NCBI RefSeq assembly: GCF_036323735.1
Contig: NC_086026.1
Location: forward strand, 52,702,039 to 52,766,038
DNA length: 64,000 nt
Direction: 5' to 3'
From: Rattus norvegicus
Taxonomy: Eukaryota; Chordata; Mammalia; Rodentia; Muridae
In this document: in pieces, positions 1 to 12,482 of the stretch
Numbering within the stretch: position 1 is the stretch's first letter
Layout of the letters: the number at the start of each line of letters is the position of its first letter
Made by a program: the position numbers and the translations under genes
Notes under the pieces: generated by a model
Told to the model about the DNA's origin: nothing
What the model saw: only the letters and a program-made list of their open reading frames with translations
Databases searched by the model: none

Positions 1-109
1 TATCTCAGGCGTGCTATGATAGAAGATTCTTTCCAGGGTCACAAAGCTGTGGTTATCCTCTCAAATGCCCTCCAAAGTCCGCCCGTCAGTGGGAGCTGAC
101 AGAATGAGT

Positions 110-240
110 AGCAAGAATTATTACTAATTAGTGAAAATATGTATAATCGCATAATTGGAGTGTGTAATTGATGCTCCACTGCTGCAGGCAGAAATGAGGG
201 CTGTGGAGATGAAAGCCCAGGAAAAGGAGGTGGCTGTGGG
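110..240. promoter_or_regulatory. Candidate conserved non-coding element (AT-rich, TAAT-core cluster)
   Basis: An AT-rich block with homeodomain-type cores TAATTA (125-130) and further TAAT/ATTA cores near 144, 152 and 165 runs into a GC-neutral purine-rich stretch. It does not match any repeat family I know and has no reading frame of note. The texture resembles deeply conserved enhancer cores of developmental genes. Conservation is inferred, not measured. Confidence 0.35.
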
Positions 241-364
241 TCCTAACTACTGAAAAGGCAGTAGCAATGTGGAGGGGCCGACATCGGAGCTTCCTTGCAA
301 TGCATGCATTGAAGAAAGCCGCGGAGCTAAGAAACACAACGAAATACAAGATAAGTCCTTACCC

Positions 365-453
365 AGCGTGCACGTGTGTGTGCACACGTGAGTACACACA
401 CACACACCACACCCATATACAGATACCTCATATATACACACACCACACATAAT

Positions 454-484
<31 letters not shown>

Positions 485-690
485 CATATACACCTCCCAT
501 ATATACACACATATACATCACACATACACACATATCCCACACACATAATACACACATACACTTATGCATACAATCATACATACATAATGCATGCACATAT
601 ACAGTCCCCACATATACACTCTCATACACACACACCTCATACATGCACATATACACCCCCATACGCACACACCACTCCTCTCCTAGGAAA
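365..690. repeat. Complex CA/TACA-rich simple repeat
   Basis: About 325 bases of imperfect CA, TACA and CATA units with an inner TA run (468-484). Open frames on both strands here (Tyr-Ile-Cys-Val or Thr-His rich) are artefacts of the dinucleotide repeat. Confidence 0.9.
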
Positions 691-699
691 GCATTGGAT

Positions 700-1104
700 A
701 CCCACAGTTTGAAGCTTCTGTGTATTTCTACTGTTGTTTACAGCAGCACCAGATTCTCACGCAAGGGCTCAGTTGATTGGCCACAGTTGGGGACAAGAGA
801 TAGTCACCAGCCTTGGTGACCTCTTGGGACCTCTTACGTTTGGTCTTTGAGTCCAAAAATGCACTGTCAACGTCTCAGCAGAGTTCCTGATCCTACCTGG
901 TCTCAATTCAAGGTTTGATATCTGGGCTCTCTGTTTCAGGGTTCATTTGCTGGAGGAGAGGCAAACATGTAGAAACTGGAGTGTTTTCTCCGTACATGTG
1001 TTGAGGTTGTCCTTCGCTTGAAGGAAGGAGGTGGAACTGGGGCAGGAAGTAAGTGGGGGTAATCTTGGAAGGGCATATCATCATGAGTCTATCGAGAATA
1101 ACAG
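700..1104. other. Unique non-coding stretch
   Basis: No repeat family, exon or regulatory signature stands out in this 400-base stretch. Confidence 0.5.
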
Positions 1105-1255
1105 TCAGTGAGATAGATGACTCAGCGTAAGGGTGCATGCCGACAGACCTGATGACCTAAGTTCAGCCCCTGGAACCCACATGGTGAAGGTGAGTACCAA
1201 CTCCCCTAGCTTATTCCCTGAGCGTCACATATACACCACAACACTGGAAAGTATA

Positions 1256-1296
<41 letters not shown>

Positions 1297-1320
1297 CACA
1301 GGGATAAATAAAGAAGTGTG
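1105..1320 (+). mobile_element. SINE of the B2/B3 group, plus strand
   Basis: A diverged tRNA-like head (GATGACTCAGC, then CTGATGACCTAAGTTCA) is followed by the typical body CCCTGGAACCCACATGG and ends in a CA tail and AATAAA. The CA tail has expanded to about 18 units (1259-1294). These are RNA polymerase III retroposons with no protein product. Confidence 0.75.
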
Positions 1321-1439
1321 ATCTATTTATAATAAAACAAAAAAACTCCCAGGAACAACCGGTGCCATGTTGTGTCAGGCGTGTTGAGTTAGCTCATGGT
1401 GTCACGTCAGTTGAGAATGTGGGTGCTGTAATTGTTTCT

Positions 1440-1545
1440 ACTTCACAGTAAAGTGAATGAAGACCAGGGAAGAGAGCCAATTGCCCAAGGTTGCCCAGCT
1501 GGTTAGTGATGGAGCCAGGACTCCAGCCCAGGTCCTACTCCAAAG
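1440..1545 (-). mobile_element. MIR SINE fragment, minus strand
   Basis: The text TTGCCCAAGGTTGCCCAGCT followed by GTTAGTGATGGAGCCAGGA matches the antisense core of the mammal-wide MIR element, including the 'gcccaaggtc' and 'agctagtaagtggcagagcc' landmarks. Confidence 0.75.
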
Positions 1546-2211
1546 CCACCACCTGCTCTGCTCCCCTGGCACCTGAAACCATCAGAGCGACCGCCACTGC
1601 TGCGACAGCACCACCTCCCTTCATACTTCCACTTCCTGCATGAGCTCCCATCAACCCCACAGGCTTGTTGGCAGGAGGGAGCGAGCTGATACTTAGTAGT
1701 AAGTATCTGGAACAATGGCTGGGCTTTCAGAAGCACGCAGCCCTTATGAGGTGTTGTTCTTTCTTTTGTGCGTGCTGTTACTGTTTCTCTGTGCCAGATG
1801 CACAGTCCTGGGTGCTTCAGAATTAAAGAGATAAATCCTGCTCTCCTGGGCCTTGCCATCAGAAATAAAATGCAGAAGCTGCTGCTCGACACCCATATGG
1901 CTCACACAGGAAAGGCAACTCAAATTTAGAGCGAGGACCCACGACCTACCCTGCATGGGTTGAAGATGGAAGGCTTCCTGGAGGAGTTGAGATATGCCCT
2001 TAAGCTAAAAAGAGGTCTGATATTTTTAAATTTCAAGATGGAATGCATGAAACCAGTGCATTTAGATGGGAACAGAAACCAGGATGTCCAAGTTGTTCCC
2101 ATCCCCCAAGAACAGGGGATGGAGGCAGGTGATGAGATTTTGGTGTGCTTTGTGTTTGCGGCGTCTCCAATGCCTAGACAGGGCTAGCTTTAGAGTGTCA
2201 AAACACACGTG
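1546..2211. other. Unique stretch with a possible L2 trace
   Basis: No gene is recognisable. A short stretch at 1785-1865 (CTGTGCCAGATGCACAGTCC, then a run resembling 'gagataaatc') looks like the antisense 3' end of an old L2 element. The open frames of 60-130 codons here are unremarkable. Confidence 0.4.
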
Positions 2212-2585
2212 AGAAAGGAGTGAAGGAGCTGAAGGGGTTTGCAACCCCATAAGAAGAACAACAATATCAACCAACCAGACCCCACAGAGCTCCCGCCATC
2301 CCAACAGTACACAGGGATGGACCTATGACTCCATTCGCATATGTAGCAGAGAATAGCCTTGTCGGGCATCAGTGGGAGGAGAGGCCCTTGGTCCTGTCAA
2401 GGCTTGATGTCCCAGTGTAGGGGAATGCCAGGGTGCAGAGGTGGGACAGAGTGGGTGGGGGGGGCGGGGGGGTAGCACCCTCATAGAAGCAGGGGGAGAT
2501 AGCAGGTTTCTGGAGGGGAAACTGGGAAAGGGGATAACATTTGAAATGTAAATAAAAATATTCAATGAAAATATTTGAAAGAAAA
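2212..2585 (+). mobile_element. 5'-truncated L1 retrotransposon, 3' UTR only
   Basis: The sequence from GGGGTTTGCAACCCCATAAG through AACAACAATATCAACCAACC to GGGGATAACATTTGAAATG and the AATAAAAATATTCAATGAAAA tail is the murid L1 3' untranslated region. The stretch GCACCCTCATAGAAGCAGGG recalls the rat L1 version. It contains the G-rich tract usual for L1 3' UTRs (2453-2472). No ORF2 remains, so the copy cannot move. Confidence 0.9.
2453..2472 (+). other. G-quadruplex-capable run in the L1 3' UTR
   Basis: Runs of 3, 8 and 7 guanines are separated by single bases. Polypurine/G4 tracts in the 3' UTR are a known conserved property of mammalian L1 elements. Confidence 0.7.
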
Positions 2586-3984
2586 GAGAACATGGATAGG
2601 AATTTGTATATGTTAGGTGAAGTCTACATACAGATCAATTAGCCAGTAGGAAGCAGGTGCTGGGGGAGGACACATGGAGACGGGTTTTCATGGGATGTAA
2701 AGACCCAGTCAGAGAGGGATGACAGAGCATGAGGTTTGAATGACTGCCTGGAGAACAAGTGGAAAAATCCAGTGTGTGCCAACCCTGGCATCATTCCCAC
2801 CCTCGACACCTGGAGCAGATGAGAGGAAACGGGAGCAGAAGCCTTCCTCAGAGAGGTGTGGCTCCAGGGCAGGCAGTGTAAAGAAGGCAGATGCAGCACA
2901 CAGACACCTGGTTCTATCATCCCAAGTCCCATCAGTGTGCATGTCCCCGTCATAACCTGCAGCGCATGACATTCATCTGCCTGGCTCTGTGCGGCACCGT
3001 CACCGAAGTTGCCAGAGGCGGTATCTGCTGACTCTCCGAGGGCCTGCTTGGCAACTGCTCAGTGGATTCCATGTTCCTTCTTCCCAGCAGCTTCTGAGGG
3101 ACAGCTCTGTGTGTCTCTCATGCAGTGCAGTGACCAAACTGTTCATGTATGAATGCAGTTCTCTAGTGAGACCTTGGGGTGGGGAATGGGGCGGGGCTTC
3201 TACATTACCTTTTTCTGGGGAGATATTTTTTTAAAGAGTCTATTCCTCCCAGATAGGGCACCAATGACAAACCAAAGTAACAATGCCACTCAGGTCAACA
3301 CACAGAGAATATAAATAAGAGGTTATAGAAGCATGGGTTATCCCCCCGGACAGCCTCGGCACCAAAAAGTCTCAGCCCATCATGAACGACAACTTCTCCA
3401 TAGCTGTTTAAATGGAGTCTCTCCTTAGGCTAAGCAACCACACTTGTACTCTGTTACCTAAGACCCCAAACCATGTGCAGCTGAGGACAGACTACAGACG
3501 GAGGGAAGTGTGAGAAAGAGTGGTTGGAATCTCAGGTAACAGTTCAGTGACCCTTCTCTGCTCTCTACAATGAAAGGCTGTCAATGGGCTGGGTCTTGAC
3601 AGTCTCTTGTTGGCAGTCACAGCTGCTCTGATGAAGATGGCAGTGGCTGTTAGGTTTGGCCGACACCATTCTGTAGTTCGTGGCATCTGTTTCCTATGCC
3701 TCTGTTTCCATTGAAATTAGTGATGTTGGACCTCGGTTTGGGGGATGCAGCAATTTCCTGCCATCATGTTGGACAAATGCAAGGCGTTCAGCTGCAGTGT
3801 GCACAGACGAGGAGTGGGTTAGCCTGGAGCAGAGCAAACTATTAGCCTATCTCAGCAAGGCATAGATTAAACGTTGGGGTATGGAGTGATAAACATGGAG
3901 AACATAATGGCATGGTCCTGTTATTTTCCCAGAGGAGGCTCTCAAGCCGTTCTATGGGAGCAGGAGAGAGAAAATTCTCAGATG
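2586..3984. other. Unique non-coding stretch
   Basis: 1.4 kb with no repeat family or gene that I recognise. Open frames are short (under 105 codons) and unrelated to any known protein. Confidence 0.5.
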
Positions 3985-4075
3985 CTGACAGATCTCAGTT
4001 CAGTCTCTGTTACTTACAAGTTGATTGATTGTTGTTAAATTCCTTCAACCAAGTAGTTTCCCATTTTGAGGGGGT
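3985..4075 (+). mobile_element. MIR SINE fragment, plus strand
   Basis: TCAGTCTCTGTTACTTACAA, then a degenerate 'ttccttcaacc...ttcccattttgag' segment, matches the centre of MIR in sense orientation. It is old and diverged. Confidence 0.5.
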
Positions 4076-4289
4076 GTTAAGTGCTCCCCTCCCCCAAGAG
4101 GACATTCAGTAATATCTGGATACATTTTTGTTGTTGCTGCTGTTGCTACCATCCTCAGGAGGAAGAGCTTGCTACTGTATCAGGTCCTGGAGCCCAGAGT
4201 GGCTACTGGGCTTTCCCTATAGCCTAGCTAGGACAGTGCTCACCTTCCCCTAAGTATCTGCCTGCAGCTTTGAGAAGGCTGGGAAAACT

Positions 4290-4405
4290 GTCAGCCCTAC
4301 TGAGTCTGCTTTGCCATCTGTCCAGTGGGGTAAGGAGCAGCCAGGAATAATATGTATGAGGAAGAGCAATGCCTGCGCATAGTAGGCCCTCAGCGTCGTT
4401 CTCTC
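4290..4405 (+). mobile_element. MIR SINE fragment, plus strand
   Basis: The order 'ctgctttgccatctgtccagtgggg', then 'ataat', then 'gcatagtaggccctcag' follows the second half of the MIR consensus. Confidence 0.55.
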
Positions 4406-6344
4406 TGTTTCTCCTACAAGTCCTGTCTTCGTTCTGGGTGTGGAGAATCTGGGGAGAATTCAGAAGTGTTGCCAAGTTAATTACAGGGCAGGGAGTTACA
4501 TTTTGAAGACACATGAAAGGACCTGAGGTTATTTAGCCCGAAGAAGAAAGGAGGCTCAAAGGTGATTTAATAATGGTGTTAAAGCCCTGGAAAGGCTATG
4601 AGCTCAGTGAAGTCAATCCATTTCTTCTCATCTTCACTGGGGAATGAAAATGAGCTCCAAGTAGGGCGGAATAGGGCTAGATGTGGAGCAGAACTTTTAT
4701 TTCTACGAAGGTGACTGGGAGAGAGCCTTCGGCAGCGTGAGAAGTCTAATGTCAGTTTCAGACCTCTCAGGATGACCATCACCCATTAGTGACATCGGCG
4801 TGTTGGAGGAGCTGTGGCTATGGAGGGCTGCATGGGCGGAATGGGTTCTGCCTTACAGAGCTCAGGATTAGTTTGGGGGGTTGGGGAGCGAGGACAATAC
4901 TACAGGTGAGCCTTAAGTGATGGCTCCCCAAATGTCAAAGATCGGGGGATACAAGGGAGGATGGGACAGCATTTGAAATGGGTTTCGAGGATCCGTCAGG
5001 AGCTGGAAGATAAAGAACAGAGCACAGAAAGGTGGGAGTGGTGGACAGGAGATGGAAGAGAGGGGGCAGGGGCAGGGGCCACTCTGGAGCTTGGAGCAAA
5101 CCAGGGCCCTGGGAACAGAACAGCTTGTCCTTGGACCGGGTAGGTGGAGGTACACCTGGGAAGGCAAAGGAGCTGCAGGTGATACAGGGAGCAGAGGAGT
5201 CAGCTGAGGTCTGTGGCTGGAGGACATATGGCTAAAGACAGGGCTGAGGTAATGAGAGAGGTGGCACCTGGGAGAGGTGCCAGATCTCTCCGAAATCTCA
5301 CTTCCTGGGTGTGCCTCGGGTCTCTCATGGAGAAGACAGGTTGGCTCCAAGCGGGGCCACCTGCTGATCTCATCCCTGGAAGCCATCCCAGGCTGGATCC
5401 TTTCCTCCCCGCTTCGGAAAGCTGGCACATGTCTGGGTACCCTGGCTGCCACTGGCTCTGCTGCTGCAGGGGCTCCTCTCCCCCTCCCCCGAGCCCAGAC
5501 AGATCCCCCCACCTGTTCTCCCTAGCTGCCATCTTTTGTGTGTCCTACTGTTCCCTGTGTGGTCCCTGGAGCAGCTGGGCTGTACTCCTTGGTGGTGATG
5601 TGGGTGGGAATGTATAAGTAAATGGGGATTTGGGAGTGGAGTCAGGCTCAAAGGACCGTCTAGGCCTCAGAGGGCAAAGACTCTATCATTGTCAACCATG
5701 CAGCTAATCCGTGAATATGTGCAAAACATCTAGGTTGTGACAGGTCACTACCAGAGTCACTCCTGACTCCTGTGGCAACTGACTGAACACCTGCCTTCAG
5801 AAGTGGCTTCTAATGCCTGAGGTCCAGTCTAAGAAGCAGCACCCACAGTGCACCTTGGCAACTTGTCTATCCAGGGCAGGATGGCCTTACAGTCTTTCTC
5901 AAGGCTGAGGTATGAGGGGTAGGGTTTGCAATAAAAGGCCTAGGGATCAGGGCAGACCTAAGGGAGGATTTCTTGATTCTGTAAGGTGGATGCTTTAAGG
6001 TGCAGTATTGCTGACAGATGATACCTAGGAACCAGCTAGAGAGCTTGGTTAATAAAAGACTAAGGCTCTGGTCACAGTGGTCCAGCTGAAATGAAGGTGG
6101 GGGTTGTTCATAGAGCACCACTTGTCTCTTTCCTGTCCAGGGCTCCTGCCACTGCGGAGACAGACATTTTCCGTGCCCCTTTATCTAGCCTGGCACATCA
6201 ACAGCATACTTTGCTGGGGCCATTAGACGTCATCATGATCAGGCCTCATATCAGGAAGATGTGGAGTTGGCTTCTGGCCCTACGGTATTCATTCTGGGAC
6301 CATCCCCATGGTAGGCAATTGTACCAAGCTTGGCTTCTTCCTGC
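4406..6344. other. Unique non-coding stretch
   Basis: About 1.9 kb without a recognisable repeat. The longest open frame (199 codons, minus strand, 4913-5512) is Pro/Ser/Leu rich, matches no family I know and lacks exon context, so I do not call a gene. Confidence 0.5.
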
Positions 6345-6450
6345 TTAATAAATGAGGGTATTGCTTCAAATTCTGTTGGATTACTATGAGGATAAATGAA
6401 ATATCAGGACACTTCTACCTTGTTGGTCCTCAATAATTAATATTCTTTCC
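6345..6450 (+). mobile_element. MIR SINE 3' fragment, plus strand
   Basis: The segment reading 'ttactatgaggataaatgaaatatcaggaca...ggtcctcaataatt' corresponds to the 3' half of MIR ('gttgtgaggattaaatgag...gcgctcaataaat'). Confidence 0.6.
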
Positions 6451-7984
6451 TTTTCTGTCCCTGGGGGCCAGTACTGGAATAAGCCAGCTGGGAAGTTTGA
6501 AGAATGTTCCTGAGGCTTGTGTCTCAAGGACCGACCACAGGAGCCCAAGAGAATGCCCCACTTTTCGAATTTTACACACCGAGGGCTCTCTTGCTTATCT
6601 TGGTTCCAGGGCCTGCTTTTCCCATGAACGGTTTATAATCTGCAGCCCCAATTTAAAGGTTGAATAACACTCTGAAAGATCCTTGGGGGTTGGGGGGTGT
6701 CTTAGAATCTACCAGGTGAGTAGACAGACATACCTGTGTGGTGTAGGCATCAGAGGAGATGAGCCCACAGTGACAGGGACCAGGGCTGACATCTGACTCT
6801 GATTTTAGCCGGACCAACTAAGGTGTAGAGCTTCACAGAGGAAGTTAGTCAGTATCACACACATCCATCCTTGTGGCGGGACCCCAGCCCCAGCTCCTCC
6901 TCTTCTCATTCCCTCACCCGGAGGACAATTTAGCTCTGCCCACACTGCAATCCAATGGCTGTGCCTGCAGGGCGCCAACCACCTGTGCTGAGTGAAAAGC
7001 TCACCAGATCCTTCCAACGATCAGAAGGTGGCATGGCAGAGACAGGTGCTGGCCAGTGTTAGCTAGCATGTGGAAGCCCTAGAGGGAGTCTGGCTCAGGC
7101 TATGAGTCCCACAGACGCCTTACAGCGAGCCCACTGGCTCCTTGCTCCTGGGAAGGAAAGACACCACAGCCTGAAACACACCACTCCCCAGTTATTTTGA
7201 AAGGAAGTTTCCTGAAGGAAGGAGAGTTGCAGAACAGCAGCAGCAGCAGCAGCAGCAGCCCTGGGAAATCGTGCCCAACTTCCCTCGCAGCCATCATTCA
7301 GATCAGTTCTTTTCTCTTTGCTCAAGGTGCACGTGACAGGACAGTTCACGCAGAGCCCTTGCAGGAAGCTATGAGCATGCGCGTTCGTCACTGAACCGCT
7401 TTCATCCCTCCATAGGTTCCGTATGTCTGCAAGGCACGTCCTCATCAACAGCTCCTGAGGCGGGCTCAACAGTAACTGAGCTTGTTCCTTGGCTTCCAGC
7501 TGAGTAGGACTCCCTTACAAGCACCAAGCGCTCTTTATTCCACACAGAGAACACTGGAGAGATCCCAAGGCACGTGTGGCGCCTTCTGTAATGTTTTCAC
7601 AACATGACGCCCACCCCAGAAAGCTCCCTTCCTCTCTACCTCCATCCATGCCCTACAACTCACCACCACCTCTGGTTATAGCTTTATAAAAACTCCAGCT
7701 AGCTCTAGTAGAAACTTCTGGGCTAAGCATAGTTGATGAACAGTACCGGGTAGGGTTGCCTAGGGATGAAGTTGAAGGAAATAATGGATGGAGCCCTCTC
7801 CAGACTTTCTGAAGCCGTGATTAGAGAGCAATTGTTGCTGGAGGTCTGATGTCATTACCTGGGTAACCTTGCCCATCTATAGTAATGTCAGGGTCACAGA
7901 GATGAAAAGGCTTTCTCTCACATTCCTCCCAACCCCTGCTTTCTTCTCTGCCTATTCTAAGCTGAAATCTCTGAAACATGGTCC
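6451..7984. other. Unique non-coding stretch with a short CAG run
   Basis: 1.5 kb with no repeat family apart from the CAG microsatellite at 7235-7259. Frames across it give short Gln, Ser or Leu/Ala runs of no coding significance. Confidence 0.5.
7235..7259. repeat. (CAG)8 microsatellite
   Basis: Eight uninterrupted CAG units. It lies in an unrecognised region with no supported coding frame. Confidence 0.95.
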
Positions 7985-8345
7985 TTTTGAGGTTAGTGTT
8001 AATTGTCAGCTTGACCAAATCTAAAAGTTACCTGGTAGTCAGGCCTCTGTGCATGCCTCTGGGGAGCTATCATGAACGTGTTCATTGAGGTGGGAAGACC
8101 TGTAGACTATTGGGGTTTCATTCCCTGGCTGGTAAGTGGAGGAGAAGAGCTGAGAAATTGTGTGCATCCATTAGCCTTTTCTTCTTGACCGCAGATGCCA
8201 GGTGACCAGCTGCTTCAAGCGCCCGCTGCCTTGATTTCCTGGCTATGATAACCTCTACCCTTGAACTGTCAGCACAGTTAAGCTCTTTCTCCCATAAGCT
8301 GCTTTTGTCAAGGTGCTTTACCACAGGAAAAGAAATGGAGACAGC
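7985..8345 (+). mobile_element. Rodent LTR-type repeat (MaLR-like), plus strand
   Basis: The order TTAATTGTCAGCTTGACCAA, 'cattgaggtgggaagacc', 'gatgccaggtgaccagctgcttcaagc', 'gccttgatttcctggctatgataacc', and 'cccataagctgcttttgtcaaggtg' is that of an abundant rodent LTR. The same family occurs on the minus strand at 49015-49415. Exact family name is uncertain. Confidence 0.7.
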
Positions 8346-9041
8346 TCCTTTTCCTCTTCGTTAAGTGGGTTCTCACTGTAAGAGGCTCAGGGCTGTCTCG
8401 ATGGTCCCCAGCTTTCCTTCTGTTGAGCAGAATTCTGCACACCAGGTTGATGGCCTCATGAACTCATGCTTTGCGCCAGGTGAAGCATGAAGAGGACTCT
8501 CATCCTTCTTCTACCACAGCCTGGATTATGCCAGAAAGTGACTGACATATACATGGATTCTTATCTTTTCCAGAAGGATCGGTAAGTCTGTTTCCCTTCA
8601 TGTACAGATTTGGAAGTCTCTTGGGTTGGAAGTAAATTTTTGAGACTTATCCCAAGTCAAGCTTTTTCCTGGGGGAATTGAGCAGGAAACATGAACATCT
8701 TAGATCCTGGTATGCTAGTTGATGAAGGTGATCATTTATTCCAGAAAACCTTGCCTCATTGTAGAATTCAGACTTCTGGCTGGCAGTCAGCTGGCACACC
8801 ACTGACTCTGCCCAGAACCCTGGACTTAGGGGAAGGTTAAGGGGGAGGAGGTAGCTAGCTGAGCTAGCTCCCTTGGTCCTCCAAGAAACATAAAGACTCA
8901 ATGATATTTACTAAGGAGGCTGGAAGAGACAAGGAAGACAGAGAAAATGGTGGTGGTTTAGTCAGGCAGTGGAGCAGATGCTTCTAGGGGAAGCTGGGTC
9001 AATTGACAGAATAAAGCTAAGAGAAAAGAAGTGGTGGTGGT
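8346..9041. other. Unique non-coding stretch
   Basis: No gene or repeat recognised. It contains a small self-complementary run of AGCTAGCT units near 8849-8870. Confidence 0.5.
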
Positions 9042-9143
9042 GGAGAAGGAGGAGGAGGAAGAGGAAGAGGAAGAGGAGGAGAAGAAGAGGAGGAGAAGGA
9101 GGAGGAAGGGGAAGGAGGAGGAAGGGGAAGGAGGAGGAGGAGC
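9042..9143. repeat. GGA/GAA purine tract
   Basis: About 100 bases of purine on the plus strand built from GGA, GAA and GGGAA units after a short GTGG run. Such mirror-symmetric purine tracts can adopt triplex (H-DNA) structure. Confidence 0.9.
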
Positions 9144-9194
9144 AGAATGATAATAGCAGAAATCAAAGAGAAAATTACACGATGGTGGTTTCTG

Positions 9195-9305
9195 TGTTTG
9201 GGTGTGCATGTGTGTGTATGTGTATGTGTGTGCGAATGTATGTGTGCACATGTGTATGTGTGTGAGTATGTGTGTGCTTGTGTGCATATGCATGTTTGTG
9301 TAATA
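9195..9305. repeat. Imperfect TG-rich repeat
   Basis: TG, TATG and TGCATG units, interrupted. The Cys-Val-Met frames are artefacts. Confidence 0.85.
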
Positions 9306-10599
9306 GGAAGTTGTGTTAGAGGTTCAACACAGGATCCTAATGCTTGGCATAGCTGCTCTTCTTATCTTTCAAGTGGAGACAAGGCTGACTCCCTAGGGGA
9401 CTCTCAATGGGAGAGAACCATTTAGTGGAAGAATGTCAGGAGGCCCTGGCCTGCAGGATACCTGTCTTTGTTCAGTGTGCACACAGATGCGTCTGGCCAT
9501 CAGCACCTTCTGTGAAGTCAAGCTAGATGTCTGCAAGGGTGGCTAGACATTTTGTCTTATCAAGAAGTTGCCCTTTGCGAGAGAGATCACCCACCAGTTG
9601 AGGTGACTGGGCTTGCAGGTTGACGTTACAGAGAACAATTCTAGTTGGACAGTTCAGCCCTTCATTGCCCAAAGCAGCAGCATTGGTAGTCCTGGGCTGC
9701 ATTTTTCCCTGACTGTGTGGTTTAGACCTACAGGAGCTTGGGTCCTCTCTGGGAAGAACAACCCTTCAGAAATAAATCTCCTTGCTCTAGCGACTCCCAA
9801 TTCCTTTGTGTCCCGACTCTGGGCCAGGCTTAGGATACATCAGTATTTTCCATTTCATGTCCTTTCCGCTGCTCACCTTTCCTTGCTGCAGAACCATCTG
9901 GGGCTTTGATTTGTTGCTGTTGTTGGAATGCACATTTTCTTTGTGTCACAGTCATCCCTTTCTCCTGTTGCCCCACATCATTGTTGAATCAGCTGCTCCT
10001 TGCACCTGGCTATGCCTCCTAGCCTGGGGATGAAAGCCTGGTGCCCAGTGGCCCTGCTCCATATGACAGCTCATCACTGCTAGTGTCTGGAAGACAGGGT
10101 CTGAGTCATCTGTGTCTGAGATGGGGGCTTGGAGAAGCCTTCATATCATCCCTGGTGGTCTGCTCAGTATCTTGGCAACCAACAGCTATGATATTCCCAC
10201 AATTCCCTGGCTGATGGAGATCCTAGCTTCTGTCCTCTTGCTTCAGGCAGGACTGGCCCACAGCCAGTCTGCACAGATTGAAGAGGGGTGGTGGGTGTGG
10301 AAGAAGTCAGCTCCTTGAAGAAGTACAGAGAAAGAAGTCCTAGCATCTATCTTCCATGTTCTCCAGTTTGGAAATGTTCTCTGGGGTAACGAATTGGTCT
10401 GGCTTAAATCCTGCTTTCAGTCATTTGAGATGAACCTACCTTAGAAAGATAGGTCTGGATGTGTTCTCTTGGGCCATTGCTCATCAAGGCTGGTCTGGCC
10501 AGTCACCAGGGATCTCTGTGTGTTTCATAAGTATATCCATCTGACTCAGGAATTTGGTTCAGGTCTTACAGACATTTTCATGTGTCAGTGCATGTGTGC
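9306..10599. other. Unique non-coding stretch
   Basis: 1.3 kb with no repeat or exon that I recognise. Confidence 0.5.
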
Positions 10600-11065
<466 letters not shown>

Positions 11066-11550
11066 TGCTCATTCACCTCACACAACCCTCCATGGTAATA
11101 AATGGCAGTGGTATCTCAGATCAAGCACAGCCCTGGGGATTGTTCAGTAGGTGATGAGACTGTGGTATCAGTGAAGCAGGCTAAGATCTCTGCTCCATGC
11201 CAGAGAGATTTCAAAGCAAGGGAAGGTGCTGGTCTGCCCATGCTCCCATTTCCTGAGTTATTCATTTGAAAACACTCTGACTTTCTAGCCTCAGCCAGTC
11301 ACTGTGCAGAGTATGGTGGTAGGACTGGGGTGAGGAAAACATGGGGCTTGTTTCCACGACGCCAGTGTCTTGAGAGAGACACGTGTGCAGGTGTATTCTA
11401 CAATGCCATGTGATAACACCACAGATGACAAGTAAGAATGGTGACCATGCCTAGTGCTTCAAAGAGGACATTGGACAGAGGTGGCATTAGAACTGGGTCT
11501 CTGTAGGAACTCAACAGTTGACAGGAAAGGAAAGTTAGGGTACAGGGGGG
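11066..11550. other. Unique non-coding stretch
   Basis: Nothing recognisable in this 480-base segment. Confidence 0.5.
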
Positions 11551-11708
11551 AGGCTGGAGAGATGATTCAGTGATTAAGAGCATTTGCTGCTCTTCCAGAA
11601 GACCCAGTTTCAGGTTCCCAGCACCCATATCTGCTCTGACAGCTTACAAACACCTATAATTCCAACTTCAGAGGACTCAGGGATCTGACACTGTCTTATG
11701 GCCTCTTT

Positions 11709-11748
<40 letters not shown>

Positions 11749-11750
11749 TT
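11551..11750 (+). mobile_element. B2/B3-group SINE, plus strand
   Basis: GGCTGGAGAGATGATTCAGT begins the element, followed by 'taagagcatttgctgctcttccagaagaccca', 'ttcccagcaccca', 'ctataattccaacttcagaggactcaggg' and a CA tail (11710-11746). Confidence 0.85.
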
Positions 11751-12229
11751 CTTTTAAGCAGGAAAGAGGAAGAATGGCGTGAATCATCAGCTCAGGACCG
11801 ACCCGGTGCGGTGGCCTATTGAGTATCGCCTGCAGGAGTATGAGAAGCTGGCAGAAGCAGGAAGATCAGTCACTCTGGCCTTCTCCTGCCTCTCCTTTTC
11901 AGAGCAGACCATACACCAGTGTGGGAGAGGTGCCCCTCCTATCCCTGCAAGGAAACATGCACCCAATTCTTCAATGATGAAGGAACACAGAGGGTTCAGA
12001 ATGTGCAAGCCTTGCAGAGTTCTCCGGGCTCACTGTGCTCAGCTCAGTCTCTGCCCTGCCCTGTCTCTCCACGGCTGTCTGCTCTTCTATAGTCCTGCTG
12101 CGATCCACACCTGGATTAACTACTTTGCCAGGCCTTTATTTTCTTACAAAAATAAAAGTCAAATATAATGTCAGATAATCACAGATTAAGTTTGTATGTT
12201 TTTCCTTTCTTGCTTGCTGATCTGTCTTC
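11751..12229. other. Unique non-coding stretch
   Basis: No gene or repeat recognised. A 129-codon frame at 11779-12168 resembles nothing known. Confidence 0.5.
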
Positions 12230-12475
12230 TCTTATAGCGTAAGCCAGCCAGTCTCTTCTGGTACTACAGCACGGACTAGCTTGTTGTCATGTGCAACAGC
12301 CACTACGCCTGATGGTCTAGTATGGCCCAGCTGGCCATTCCGATACTGTGATGTGGACTACCCGGTTTATCTCAGTCGCTTTCCACAGGGTTTGTCTCCA
12401 TGCGCCAATCGGCAGAATTTGAAGTTATAAAATGCACCGTCAGGTATTTCAATCAAGCGATGTGTGTGATCAGGG
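12230..12475. promoter_or_regulatory. Candidate conserved element with retained CpGs
   Basis: Unique sequence with roughly ten CpGs in about 245 bases, a CCAAT box in GCGCCAATCGGC (about 12402-12413), and a pyrimidine tract ending in TTATAG just upstream. It immediately precedes an LTR. It could be an enhancer or an orphan exon; neither is proven. Confidence 0.3.
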
Positions 12476-12482
12476 GTGGCCA

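Noticed and set aside
4913..5512. 199-codon frame on the minus strand
   Set aside because: Pro/Ser/Leu-rich, unrelated to any family I know, no splice or promoter context, and overlapped by similar-length frames on the other strand, which suggests chance.
12237..12240. Splice acceptor at the end of a pyrimidine tract
   Set aside because: No donor, frame or conserved peptide follows; mentioned only as a possibility within a candidate element.
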